Below are positions 41,360 through 50,206 of a stretch of DNA of 64,000 bases, in pieces. The stretch is from NCBI RefSeq assembly GCF_000335475.2, contig NZ_ANAH02000015.1:186001-250000 (forward strand). Reading direction: 5' to 3'. How positions within the stretch are numbered: position 1 is the stretch's first letter; each line of letters opens with the position of its first letter. Origin of the DNA: Cystobacter fuscus DSM 2262. GTDB lineage: Bacteria; Myxococcota; Myxococcia; Myxococcales; Myxococcaceae. The translations under genes and the position numbers were made by a program. The notes beneath the pieces are model-generated. The model saw only the letters and a program-made list of their open reading frames with translations, made no database searches and was not told the DNA's origin.

Positions 41360-42778
41360 TCACGCCATCCGGTACTCGGCGGACTTGGGCACCTTGGGCC
41401 TCGAGAAGGAGTCCACGAGCTGGTTGACGCTCCGGGTCAAATCGTTGAGCTGGTTGGCCGACGTCTCCGTCTGGCCGAGGCTCGTGAGCGTGCTGTTCAT
41501 CGCGTCGCTGATGTCGCCCATGGCCTCGGACACCTGCTGCACGCCGGCGGTCTGCTGGCGCGCGGCGCTGGCGATGAGGCGCGCGGCCGCCGAGGACTCC
41601 TCGATGGAGCCTCCGAGCTGCTGGATGCTCTGGCCCGCGCGGTTGGCCAGCTCCACCCCGGCCTCCACCTTGCGCGTGCCCGCCTCGGAGGCCACCACCG
41701 CCGAGTTCGTCGCCGACTGGATGCTGCCCAGCAGCTTGCGCACCTGCCCCGTGGCCTGCTTGGACTGATCCGCCAGGCTGCGGATCTCCGTGGCCACCAC
41801 CGCGAAGCCCCGGCCATGCTCGCCCGCGCGCGCCGCCTCGATGGCGGCGTTGAGCGCCAGGAGCTTGGACTGCTCGGCGATCTCGTTGACCGAGGCGATG
41901 ATCTCCCCGATCTGCTGCGTCTGCTCGCTCAACGAGAGGATCTTGTCCGCGATGGCCTCCACCTGCTCGCGGATCTCCCGCATGCCCTGGATGCACGCCT
42001 CCACCGCCTGGCTGCCCAGGCGCGAGGACTCGATGGAGCGCTCGGACACGGTGATGACGGCCTCGGCCTTCTCCAGGGCCTGCATCGACGTGAGGCGCAG
42101 CTCGCTCAGGGTGCTCGTCACCTCGGCCACGGCGCTCGCCTGCTGCTGCGCGGCGCTGGTCTGCCGGGACGCGGCATCGAGGATCTCCCCCGAGGAGGAC
42201 GACAGGCTCACGGACAGGCTCTCCAGCGCGCTCACGAAGCGGCGCACCTGGGTGGTCTCCCGGTCCGTCATCGCCTCGATATAGGTGTCGATGGCGAGCG
42301 ACATGTCCAGGCAGATGATCTTCACCAGGGACTGGAGCGTCTCGGACAGCTCCTCGTTGCCCGGCTGGCCCCGCCCCAACACGATGGGGATGAGCGAGCA
42401 GAGGTACTGGCTGTAGGAGCCCACGTACCACATGGGCCCCAGGCCGATGCGCTCGTGCGCCCTGCCCACGCGCAGCCGGTCCTCCACATAGGCCGGGTCG
42501 TACTTGCCCTGGAAGAGCTCCAGGAAGTACTGGGACTGGGCGCGCTTGAGGGCCGCGATGTGCGCCTCGCTCTGGAAGTGCGCGCGCATCTCGGCGTGCG
42601 ACATGAGGTGCGCGTAGAAGCGCTCGATGATGGCGTCGTTGCTCGACTCGGCCACGGGGCGCAGCTCCGCCAGGCGCCGGGCGTCGTCGTCGGTGAAGCC
42701 CAGCACGCGCCGGCGCCGCTCGAGCTCCTCGGCGGCGGAGCCCAGACGGCCATCATGGGAAGGGGGAAGGGGAGCCAT
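41360..42778 (-). CDS. Globin-coupled methyl-accepting chemotaxis protein (soluble)
   Basis: 472 aa from the ATG at 42778 (AAAGGA 9 bases upstream). No membrane helix. The N-terminal 180 residues are a sensor globin: [16 protein letters not shown], and [22 protein letters not shown], where the His is the expected proximal heme ligand. The C-terminal coiled coil carries the receptor hairpin tip [41 protein letters not shown]. Such proteins sense oxygen or other gases. Methylatable Glu/Gln sites cannot be fixed by eye. It lies 12 bases before the cheA-like gene in a tight operon. Confidence 0.93.
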   Translation of the reverse strand: MAPLPPSHDGRLGSAAEELERRRRVLGFTDDDARRLAELRPVAESSNDAIIERFYAHLMSHAEMRAHFQSEAHIAALKRAQSQYFLELFQGKYDPAYVEDRLRVGRAHERIGLGPMWYVGSYSQYLCSLIPIVLGRGQPGNEELSETLQSLVKIICLDMSLAIDTYIEAMTDRETTQVRRFVSALESLSVSLSSSSGEILDAASRQTSAAQQQASAVAEVTSTLSELRLTSMQALEKAEAVITVSERSIESSRLGSQAVEACIQGMREIREQVEAIADKILSLSEQTQQIGEIIASVNEIAEQSKLLALNAAIEAARAGEHGRGFAVVATEIRSLADQSKQATGQVRKLLGSIQSATNSAVVASEAGTRKVEAGVELANRAGQSIQQLGGSIEESSAAARLIASAARQQTAGVQQVSEAMGDISDAMNSTLTSLGQTETSANQLNDLTRSVNQLVDSFSRPKVPKSAEYRMA

Positions 42779-42804
42779 GGGCGGGAGTCCTTTCGAGGTG
42801 AGCG

Positions 42805-43311
42805 CTAGAAGGCCCTGAAGAAGGCGGGAGTGGAGAAGAGCCGTTCGGGCTCGATGAGCAGGCGCTGGGCACCCAGCACCCCACGAAAGCACACGCCGCG
42901 CTCCCCGAGCAGCACCGGCACGGCGCCCAGCTGGCCGGCATCCCGCCGCTCGATGCCCTCCACGGCGTCGGCCACCAGCCCCAGACGCGCCCCCTGGTGC
43001 TCCACCACCACCAGCCACTCCCCGCGCGAGCGCGCGCCCGGACCCGGCTCCCGCCAGCCCGCCAGGTCATGCGCGCTGAGCAGCTCGCCCCGGAACTGGA
43101 AGACGCCCGCCACCACGGGCGAGGCCCCGGGCACGCGCGCCACATGGCCCCGCGGCCGCACCTCGCGCAAGCTCTCCAAGGGGAGCGCGTACTGGCCCGC
43201 GCCCCGGCTGAAACACAGGTGCTCGGCCACCTCGAGCGCCCCGGGTGCGCCCCGCGCCGCGTACCGGGCGGCACGCCGGCGCAACAGCGCCTCGTCCGGC
43301 TCACCCGCCAT
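42805..43311 (-). CDS. CheW-like coupling protein
   Basis: 168 aa from the ATG at 43311, 11 bases inside the end of the other cheW. The N-terminus is an Ala/Arg-rich helix ([18 protein letters not shown]), then a CheW fold: [53 protein letters not shown] and a final VCFRGVL strand. It links the soluble receptor to the CheA-like kinase. The two CheW proteins are dissimilar and may form mixed rings. Confidence 0.87.
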   Translation of the reverse strand: MAGEPDEALLRRRAARYAARGAPGALEVAEHLCFSRGAGQYALPLESLREVRPRGHVARVPGASPVVAGVFQFRGELLSAHDLAGWREPGPGARSRGEWLVVVEHQGARLGLVADAVEGIERRDAGQLGAVPVLLGERGVCFRGVLGAQRLLIEPERLFSTPAFFRAF

Positions 43312-43702
43312 GCGCCGCCACCTCGCCGGGCTCCAGCACGCTGAAGACTTCCTCCCCCACCAGCGCCATCCGCCGCGTCCGGCCGCCTCCCACCGGGCGC
43401 GGCGCGAGCGCCTGCTCGGGAAGGAACACCACCTCGTGGGCCTCGTCCACGATGAGCCCCACCCGCGCGCCCCCGGCCTCGCGCAGCACGAGGATGAGCC
43501 GCGAGGGCTCCAGGGGGGCCTCGGGCCCATTGCCATCGAAGACGGGAATCAGCTCGCCGCGCAGGTTGAGCACGCCCCGGCACCCGCCCCACTGCCCCTC
43601 CACCTGGGCCAGGGTCATCATCGGGACCACCTCCTGCAGGTCTTCCACCCGGACGAGCCACCGCCGGCTCCCGGTGGAGACGCGCACGAGCGGTTGGTTC
43701 AT
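43301..43702 (-). CDS. CheW-like coupling protein
   Basis: 133 aa from the ATG at 43702, which overlaps the stop of the receiver gene (ATGA). The CheW fold is compact: RRWLVRVEDLQEVVPM, CRGVLNLRGELIPVFDG and VGLIVDEAHEVVFLPEQAL. It lacks the N-terminal extension of its neighbour and ends soon after the last strand. It couples receptor and kinase in the same array. Confidence 0.87.
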   Translation of the reverse strand: MNQPLVRVSTGSRRWLVRVEDLQEVVPMMTLAQVEGQWGGCRGVLNLRGELIPVFDGNGPEAPLEPSRLILVLREAGGARVGLIVDEAHEVVFLPEQALAPRPVGGGRTRRMALVGEEVFSVLEPGEVAAHGG

Positions 43703-44079
43703 CCCAGCGCCCTGGCCGTGCGGCGCAGCGCGCTGTTGATGATGCAGCGCGCGGCGTCCGGGGCGGCGCCCTTGGGGATGATGCCCACCGCGCCCACCTG
43801 CTGCGCCGCGGCCTCCATCTCCTGCCACGGCAGGCCGGAGTGGATGATGAGGGACAGGCGCCGCTGCTGGACACGGCGCATGAACGCCGCCCACTCCACC
43901 CCGGGCAGGCTCGGCATCTGCAAGTCCAGCAGGATGAGATCCGGCCGCATCGTGCTCAGGTACCCCGGCAGCTCCGACACGGTGTCGACCGTCTCCACGA
44001 CATGCCCGTCGTCCATGAGGAGCCGGGACATCGACAACGCGACCGTGGGGCTGTCATCAATGACGAGGATACGGGCCAT
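43699..44079 (-). CDS. CheY-like response regulator heading the chemosensory operon
   Basis: 126 aa, receiver only. The acidic pair is in ILVIDDSP, the phospho-acceptor is Asp52 (LILLDLQMPSLPG), the switch Ser in IIHSGLP and the Lys in IIPKGAAP. The C-terminus is a basic helix (CIINSALRRTARALG). It is first in the order receiver, CheW, CheW, globin receptor, CheA hybrid, CheB, metalloprotease, all with overlaps or gaps under 30 bases. No output domain, so the target could be a motor or another protein. Confidence 0.9.
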   Translation of the reverse strand: MARILVIDDSPTVALSMSRLLMDDGHVVETVDTVSELPGYLSTMRPDLILLDLQMPSLPGVEWAAFMRRVQQRRLSLIIHSGLPWQEMEAAAQQVGAVGIIPKGAAPDAARCIINSALRRTARALG

Positions 44080-44322
44080 GGCTTTCCCTGGAGCGGTTCA
44101 AGCGGGGGATTCCCTTCCAAAACCGGAAGGAACTGAAGCTCCGAGAAAATTGATAACGCTCGGGACAATTGTCTGCTGCCGCCGTGCACCTACCTATCGT
44201 GCACTGACCACTGGGGGTCAATCCCGGAGCGGAGTGCCGAAGGTCCGCGGTCGCGAAGTGTTGGCTTGGCGAAACTGCGCGAACTTGCCGAAGATGGGCG
44301 CCTCGACCAGGAGCCCCGACCC

Positions 44323-45234
44323 GTGACCCTCCGATGGGTTGTCCCTCTCGCCGCCCTGCTCCTCGCGGACGTGGGCGAGGCCCAAGCGCCCTCCCCCCTG
44401 CCCTCCTTCGGGCTGCAGCGCCTGCACCTGGAGCCCTCCGGACTGGGCTCGCTCGTGGTGGGCACGGGCCGCACGCTGGCGCCCGGCGTCGTGCGGGTGT
44501 CGCTCCAGGCGCACTACGAGCACCTCCCGCTGAACTTCCTGCGCACCTGGGATCCCGGCGTCAACGCGACGGGGCTGGTGGAGAACAAGTTCTCCGGGCA
44601 TGTCGCCGCGGCCGTGGGAGTGCTGCCCTGGCTGCAGTTCGGCGCGCACCTGCCCTACATCATCGGCCAGCGGGGACAGCGCTTCCTGGACCTGGCACCG
44701 CCCGAGGGCTCGGGCCTCGACGAGCCCTGGCTCGAGGTGCGCGCGGCGCTGTGGCGGATGAGCGAGGGGGCCCCGGTGAACGTGGCGGCGGAGCTGTCGG
44801 CCGCGCTGCCCGTGGGACGCGCGGAGCTGCTCGGCCGGGACCGCTACGCGCTGGCGCCCCGGCTCCAGGTCGGCTTCGTGGGCGAGGGCTTCCAGGTGGG
44901 CGGCGAGGTGGGCGCCCTGCTGCGCCCCCGGAATGACCTGTCCCCCTTCACCCACCGGGAGCACGACGTGGAGGGCAGCGAGCTGCGCCTGGGCGCCACC
45001 GTCACCTCGCGAGGACAGAACGACACCGCCACCCGGCCCGAGGTGAGCGTGCTGCTCAACGTGCCGCTCCAGGGCGGGCGCACCAGCGCCGAGGTGCTCA
45101 TCGGCGTGCGCAAGCACCTCGGACCGGGGGTGGCGCTCTACTTCCTGGGTGGCCCCGGACTGGGCAGCGCCGTCGACATGCCCACCCTGCGGCTGCTGGC
45201 GGGCGCCGCCTTCGCCACGGGCGAGGCCGACTGA
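44323..45234 (+). CDS. Predicted outer-membrane beta-barrel protein
   Basis: 303 aa from GTG 44323 (AGGAG 9 bases upstream), with a signal peptide (LRWVVPLAALLLADVGEAQA). The mature part alternates short amphipathic strands with Gly/turn residues (VVRVSLQAHYEHLPL, GHVAAAVGVLPWLQFGAHLPY, RYALAPRLQVGFVGEGFQVGGEVGALL), typical of a small barrel. It resembles the barrel half of myxobacterial OmpA-type proteins but has no OmpA peptidoglycan-binding end. Divergent from the chemosensory operon; no role can be assigned. Confidence 0.7.
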   Translation: MTLRWVVPLAALLLADVGEAQAPSPLPSFGLQRLHLEPSGLGSLVVGTGRTLAPGVVRVSLQAHYEHLPLNFLRTWDPGVNATGLVENKFSGHVAAAVGVLPWLQFGAHLPYIIGQRGQRFLDLAPPEGSGLDEPWLEVRAALWRMSEGAPVNVAAELSAALPVGRAELLGRDRYALAPRLQVGFVGEGFQVGGEVGALLRPRNDLSPFTHREHDVEGSELRLGATVTSRGQNDTATRPEVSVLLNVPLQGGRTSAEVLIGVRKHLGPGVALYFLGGPGLGSAVDMPTLRLLAGAAFATGEAD

Positions 45235-45262
45235 CGGCCCCACCCTCTGGCGGCCCGGCGCT

Positions 45263-46618
45263 TCAGTGAACGGGAGAAGCCCCGGCATCGTGCGCCGGAG
45301 GAGGGGGCGCCGCCTCGGGGAGCGGGAGCGCGGGAGGCTCGGCGTTCTTGGAGAACGGCGGCAGGTTCGGCGCGTACGAGCCGGTGATGAGCCGCACGTC
45401 GCGTCCCCGGGTGAGGAAGGTGAAGGCCCAGTTGAGCATCACCGCCAGGCGGTTGCGGAAGCCCACGAGGTAGGCGATGTGGATGCCGGCCCACATCAGC
45501 CACGCCAGCGGGCCGCTCATCTTCAGCTTGTTGAAGACGAGGCCCACGGCGTAGCCCCGGCCGATGACGGCGAAGCTGCCCTTGTCCACGTAGTGGAAGG
45601 GCCGCAGGGGCTTGCCCTCCAGGCGCAGGCGGATGTTCTTCGCCACGTGCCGGCCCATCTGCATGGCCGCCGGGGCGATGCCGGGCACGGGCTTGCCGTC
45701 CTGCACGAGCGACGCCACGTCCCCCAGCACGAAGATGTCCTCGTGGCCCGGCACCGTGAGCGTGGGGTCCACCTTCACGCGGCCCGCCTTGTCGAGCGGC
45801 ACGTCGAGCGAGCGCACGAGCTTCGAGGCCGCCACGCCCGCGCCCCAGAGCACGGTGCGCGCGGGGATGCGCTGCTCGCCCACGCTCACGCCCCGCTCGT
45901 CCACGCCCGTCACCATGGAGCCGGTGTGCACCTCCACGCCCAGCTTCTCCAGGTCCTTGCGCGCCGTGGCCGACAGCTCCTCGGGGTACTGGGTGAGCAC
46001 GCGCGGCAGACCCTCCAGGAGCAGCACGCGGGCCTTGGCGGTGTCGATGCGGCGGAAGTCCCGGGGCAGCGAGTGGCGCAGCATGTACGAGATGGCTCCC
46101 GCCAGCTCCACGCCCGTGGGGCCACCGCCGATGATGACGAAGGTGAGCCACTCGGCCTGGCGCTCGGGATCCGTCTCGCGCTCGGCGGCCTCGAGCGACA
46201 AGAGGACACGCTCGCGGATGGCCACCGCGTCGTTGAGCGTCTTGAGGCCCGGGGCGACGTGGGCCCACTCGGGGTGGTTGAAGTACGAGTGCGTGGCGCC
46301 CGTGGCGAGCACCAGCGTGTCGTAGGGCACCTCGCCGCCGTCACACACGAGCACCTTGCGCGCCACGTCCACCGAGCGCGCCTCGGCCAGCAGCACCTGG
46401 GTGTTGCGGCCGCGCAGGATGCTGCGGATGGGCGCGGAGATGTCCGCGGGGCTGAGCACGGCGGTCGCCACCTGGTAGAGCAGCGGCTGGAAGAGGTGGT
46501 GGTTGTAGCGATCCACCACCGTCACCTTGACGGGCGCCTTCTGCAGCTTGCGCGCGGCCTGGAGTCCTCCGAAGCCCGCCCCGACGATGACGACGTGATG
46601 CTGATCCTTGTGGTCCAT
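45263..46618 (-). CDS. ndh: Type II NADH dehydrogenase
   Basis: 451 aa. Single-subunit, non-proton-pumping NADH:quinone oxidoreductase on the inner membrane face. The FAD loop is VIVGAGFGGLQAARKL near residue 10, the NADH loop VIIGGGPTGVELAGAI near 165, and the second FAD contact IFVLGDVASL. The C-terminal region contains the hydrophobic amphipathic part (PLAWLMWAGIHIAYLVGF) that docks to the membrane, then a Pro-rich tail. An upstream in-frame ATG at 46642 would add 8 residues; neither start has a strong ribosome site. Converges on the beta-barrel gene. Confidence 0.92.
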   Translation of the reverse strand: MDHKDQHHVVIVGAGFGGLQAARKLQKAPVKVTVVDRYNHHLFQPLLYQVATAVLSPADISAPIRSILRGRNTQVLLAEARSVDVARKVLVCDGGEVPYDTLVLATGATHSYFNHPEWAHVAPGLKTLNDAVAIRERVLLSLEAAERETDPERQAEWLTFVIIGGGPTGVELAGAISYMLRHSLPRDFRRIDTAKARVLLLEGLPRVLTQYPEELSATARKDLEKLGVEVHTGSMVTGVDERGVSVGEQRIPARTVLWGAGVAASKLVRSLDVPLDKAGRVKVDPTLTVPGHEDIFVLGDVASLVQDGKPVPGIAPAAMQMGRHVAKNIRLRLEGKPLRPFHYVDKGSFAVIGRGYAVGLVFNKLKMSGPLAWLMWAGIHIAYLVGFRNRLAVMLNWAFTFLTRGRDVRLITGSYAPNLPPFSKNAEPPALPLPEAAPPPPAHDAGASPVH

Positions 46619-46754
46619 GGCCCCAAGAGTGGGGAGCATCGACCGAATCGACCACCTGCCGCGCCGCGTCAGGTTTATTTCCGGATAATCGAGCGCCCGC
46701 CCGCCTCCCTGTCTACAGGGTCCGCCAGGTCCCTCGCGCGGCCCCGGGCGGCCC

Positions 46755-48146
46755 TCAGCGCACCAGATGGAAGGCCGTCTGCCGCGGATGGGCCCAGTGC
46801 ACGCGGCCCTCGGCGTCGAGGACGACATCCTCCTCCTGCGCCGAGCGCACGCGCTGCCCGTCCCACTCGGGCACGGGGCTCGTCACCTGCAGTTCGATGG
46901 AGAACCAGGAGGAGGGCATCACCCGGTGGTCCCCATTGCCCGGCACGCCCTCCTGCCGGTCCCACAGGCCAATCATCGGCCCCGCCCCGTGTCCGTTCAG
47001 CCCGATGGGGTGCGAGTACACCGTGCCGTCGAGCCCCTCGGCCTTCATGCGCTCGCGCGAGGCGCGGAGGATCTCATTGCCCGTGCGGCCCGGGCGCAGC
47101 TCCCCGACGACGATGTCCTGCAGCCGGTTGGAGCGCGCGAGCGCCTGCTTCAGCCCCGCGGGCACGTCCGTCTCGCCCTCGCGCAGCACGTAGCCCATGT
47201 GCTGGGTGTCCGTGTGGAGCCGCAGCGCCGTCACCCCGAAGTCGCAGTGCAGCACGTCACCCCGCTCGATGACGGGCGACTCGCCCAGCTCCTGCTCCGT
47301 CCTGCCCCGCCGCTGCACCTCCACCGACGGTTGGAACCACGTGCCCAGGCCCAGGTCGTTCACCCGCTGGCGCATCCACCACACCACGTCGCTCGTGCGC
47401 GTCTTGCCCGGCTGGATGACCTCGCTGGAGAACCCCGTCTGGATGATGTCCCACGCGAGCCGGGTCAGCTCCGTGTAGAAGCGCGCCTCGTCCACGCCGC
47501 GCCACCCGAGCACGTCCACCGCGAGCCCCTCGGAGGGCTTCATCCGGGACAACCACTCGGGGCCCAGCGCCCCGGCCATGCCCTCGTATTCGCCATGCGT
47601 CAGCCCGTCCGCGAAGGCGAACGTGCGCGACACGTCGATGGCGATGCTCTTGGGCTGCCGCTCCTCGAGCACCGCCTTGAGCATCTGCCATTGATCCGAG
47701 CCCCACGGCTCCGCCTGCCGCGTGGTGCCCCCTCGGTCCACCTGCTGCGCCGCGCGGCGCGACTCGTACACGCCGCCCTGCGTGCCGCCTCCCAACGCGA
47801 GCCGCTCCACACCCCGCTCCGGGCCGCGATCATGGAAGACATAGATGGTGCGACGGCGCGCGGCGAACGTCGTGGGCGCCACGAGCGCCGGGAAGACGGG
47901 ATCCTCGTTGTACTCGCGCATGGAGACCACCCACATCTCCACGCCGTACTGGCGCATGAGCGCGGGCAGGGCCTGGTCCATCCGCTCGCGCAACCACGCC
48001 TGTTGCCGCTCGGCCTGCTCGCGCAGGGTGCCGAAGGGACGCTCTGGAGTGGAAGGGGAGGCCGGGCGCGCGGCGGGCGCGGTGACGGCGCAACCGGAGG
48101 AGAGGAGGAAGAGGGGGGCGAGAAGCCGGAGCCAGGGAGTCGTCAT
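46755..48146 (-). CDS. M24 family metallopeptidase (Xaa-Pro aminopeptidase-like), lipoprotein
   Basis: 463 aa with a lipobox (LFLLSSGC) after the ATG at 48146. The C-terminal pita-bread domain carries a plausible five-ligand dinuclear metal site: Asp in LHCDFG, Asp in LHTDTQH, His in SHPIGLNGHGAG, Glu in FSIELQV and Glu in AQEEDVV. The N-terminal creatinase-like domain is present. Most M24 enzymes are cytoplasmic, so the lipid anchor places this one at the cell surface or periplasm, perhaps to process proline-containing peptides. It is 36 bases downstream of the kelch gene on the same strand. Confidence 0.85.
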   Translation of the reverse strand: MTTPWLRLLAPLFLLSSGCAVTAPAARPASPSTPERPFGTLREQAERQQAWLRERMDQALPALMRQYGVEMWVVSMREYNEDPVFPALVAPTTFAARRRTIYVFHDRGPERGVERLALGGGTQGGVYESRRAAQQVDRGGTTRQAEPWGSDQWQMLKAVLEERQPKSIAIDVSRTFAFADGLTHGEYEGMAGALGPEWLSRMKPSEGLAVDVLGWRGVDEARFYTELTRLAWDIIQTGFSSEVIQPGKTRTSDVVWWMRQRVNDLGLGTWFQPSVEVQRRGRTEQELGESPVIERGDVLHCDFGVTALRLHTDTQHMGYVLREGETDVPAGLKQALARSNRLQDIVVGELRPGRTGNEILRASRERMKAEGLDGTVYSHPIGLNGHGAGPMIGLWDRQEGVPGNGDHRVMPSSWFSIELQVTSPVPEWDGQRVRSAQEEDVVLDAEGRVHWAHPRQTAFHLVR

Positions 48147-48184
48147 GGGCCGCGCAGCTTCGCACGGGGCCCCCGCTCTCGCGC

Positions 48185-49858
48185 TCACCGCGTGGTGAAG
48201 ACGAGATCATCCACGTCGTCGAAGACGCCCTCGGGACACGGCGCGGCACTGCCCGCGTAGCGGAACACGCCCCGGAGCGCCTGCACCGTGCCCACCGGCA
48301 ACACGTACGTGGCCGTCAGCACCTGGGCCCCCGCGCGGCCCGGCGTGAGCGTCGCGAGGTGTGTCCACTCCGGAGCGCGCGCATCCGCCGCGGCGTACAG
48401 GTCCAACCGGTTCACCCCCGGCCGCGCGTACGCCCAGACCGTGGCCTCCACCCGCACGCGCCTTCCCGGTGACAGCCCCTCCCGCTCCTCGGCGATCACC
48501 CGCAGGCCGTCGAGCGCCTCGTCCCGCGCGTGCGTGCCCCCCTGCCCGTCCGAGCACGAGCCGCCCAACGTGTTGGGCGCGTGGGGCTCCGGACCGAGCA
48601 GCCCGCGTCCCGCCAACAGGCCCACCGAGTCACACCCCGCGCCCGCCTCGCCACAGCGGGGCACGCCCAACACGGCATCGAACACGGCGCGCTCCACGCC
48701 ACACCCCTCCTCGCCACACCGGGACGGCGCCTCCTCGCAGGGGCCGCACGACAACGTGCCCCCACAGCCATCCGGGGGCTCGCCACACGTGCGGCCCGCG
48801 CTCGCGCAGGTCAAGGGCAGACACCGCTCCGGCACGTACCGCTCGCTCGCGGGTGGGCCCCCCGGCAGCTCGCTCGAGCCACCCACCACCAGCACCGCGC
48901 CATCCGGCTGGGGCACCAGCACCGCCCCCCTGCGCGCCGCCCCGAGCGGCGGCTCCACGCTCCAGGTGTCCGACACCGGATCGTACGTCTCCACCGACGC
49001 GAGCGCGCCCTTCTTCATGTGGAAGCCGCCCGCCACCCGCACGCGTCCGTCCTCCGTCACCATCGCCCCATGCCCCTCGCGCGGCACGCCCGGCGACGCC
49101 ACCTGCCGCCACTCACCGCTCGCGGGCTCGTACACCTCCGCCGTGGCCGCCGCGCGCGCCGTCGTGCCCCCCACCACCAGCACCCGCCCATCCGGCAGGC
49201 GCGTCACCGAGTGTCCCGAGCGGTGCGTGCCCGCCGCGCCCCCCACCGGGCCCGCCTTGCGCCACTGACCGCTGGCCGGGTCGTACAGCTCCGCGAGCAG
49301 TCCGCCCACGAAGAGCACCTCGCCGCTGTCGAGCACCACCGCCGTCCCAGCGCCCTGCCGCGACGACGCCGGCGAGCCCGTGCGCGTCCACCGGCCCGTC
49401 GCCGGGTCGTACAGCTCCGCCGAGCGCACCGGGAGCCGATCCGCGTCGACCCCGCCCGCCACCAGCACCCGTCCGTCCGGCAACACCACCGCCACCGCCT
49501 CCGCGCGCGCCTCGTTCAAGTCCGCCACGCGCGACCACCGGCCCGTCGCCGGCTCGTACACCTCGCAGCTCGCCAGCGCGCCCGAGGCCGACACACCCCC
49601 CACCACCAGCACCCGCCCGTCCTCCATCCGCACCGCGGCGGGGTGGCGCCGGGCGGTGCGCAGCGCCCCCGTGGCCCGCCAGGAGCCCGTGCCAGGCTCG
49701 TACAGCTCACAACCCGCGAGCGCCCGGCCGCCCTCCTGCCCTCCCATCGCCAGCACCCGGCCGCCCTCCAACGCCACGAGCGGCCCCCCGGCCCATGCCG
49801 GGAGGCACACCCACACCAGCGCGAAGAGCGCCGACGCGGCGCGCCCAACCCTCGTCAT
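48185..49858 (-). CDS. Secreted kelch-repeat protein with cysteine-rich region
   Basis: 557 aa from the ATG at 49858 (GGGAGGA upstream), signal peptide ending WVCLPAWA. About seven kelch motifs, each with DGRVLVVGG or similar then YDPATGRW, fill residues 30-330 and should form a beta-propeller. A cysteine-rich stretch follows (LPLTCASAGRTCGEPPDGCGG..., GPCEEAPSRCGEEGCG), then a C-terminal beta domain. The extracellular propeller probably binds protein or glycan; no enzyme motif is seen. Confidence 0.85.
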   Translation of the reverse strand: MTRVGRAASALFALVWVCLPAWAGGPLVALEGGRVLAMGGQEGGRALAGCELYEPGTGSWRATGALRTARRHPAAVRMEDGRVLVVGGVSASGALASCEVYEPATGRWSRVADLNEARAEAVAVVLPDGRVLVAGGVDADRLPVRSAELYDPATGRWTRTGSPASSRQGAGTAVVLDSGEVLFVGGLLAELYDPASGQWRKAGPVGGAAGTHRSGHSVTRLPDGRVLVVGGTTARAAATAEVYEPASGEWRQVASPGVPREGHGAMVTEDGRVRVAGGFHMKKGALASVETYDPVSDTWSVEPPLGAARRGAVLVPQPDGAVLVVGGSSELPGGPPASERYVPERCLPLTCASAGRTCGEPPDGCGGTLSCGPCEEAPSRCGEEGCGVERAVFDAVLGVPRCGEAGAGCDSVGLLAGRGLLGPEPHAPNTLGGSCSDGQGGTHARDEALDGLRVIAEEREGLSPGRRVRVEATVWAYARPGVNRLDLYAAADARAPEWTHLATLTPGRAGAQVLTATYVLPVGTVQALRGVFRYAGSAAPCPEGVFDDVDDLVFTTR

Positions 49859-50206
49859 GACCTGGTCCTCCCCTCTTCGGGTGAAGGACGGTTGTACCCG
49901 CCGGGTCTGACATCTCCGGGGCGTACTTTCCCAGTGATTCCAATGGTTTATCGCCCGACATCCCACCCACTCCAGCGGTGGGACGAGGGGCCCTGCCGCG
50001 TCGCGTCGCCTCGCGGGAGAACACGGCGGCGCCACGGCGGAACGAGCGTCGTCCGGGCACCCATCCGGACACCGAGGAAGGGAGCGTGGAGGGCGCGGAC
50101 CCATCCTGGGCGTGAGATGCGCGCGCCCTGGATGTCCGGCATGATCCGCGGTCTCGGCACGTGGGGGGATGCTTCAGACCGGAGTCCAGCAGGAGAACCG
50201 CACCCC
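49859..50206. other. Intergenic region between divergent genes
   Basis: 348 bases upstream of the kelch gene (minus) and the PhnD-kinase gene (plus). It includes an inverted repeat TCCCACC (49961-49967)/GGTGGGA (49977-49983) that may be a regulatory site. Reading frames through it are overlapping shadows with no ribosome site. Confidence 0.45.

Noticed and set aside
48530-50206. A long plus-strand frame running into the PhnD-like kinase
   Set aside because: It lies antisense to the kelch gene and is Arg/His/Ala-rich without domains. Real homology starts at the ATG at 50207.
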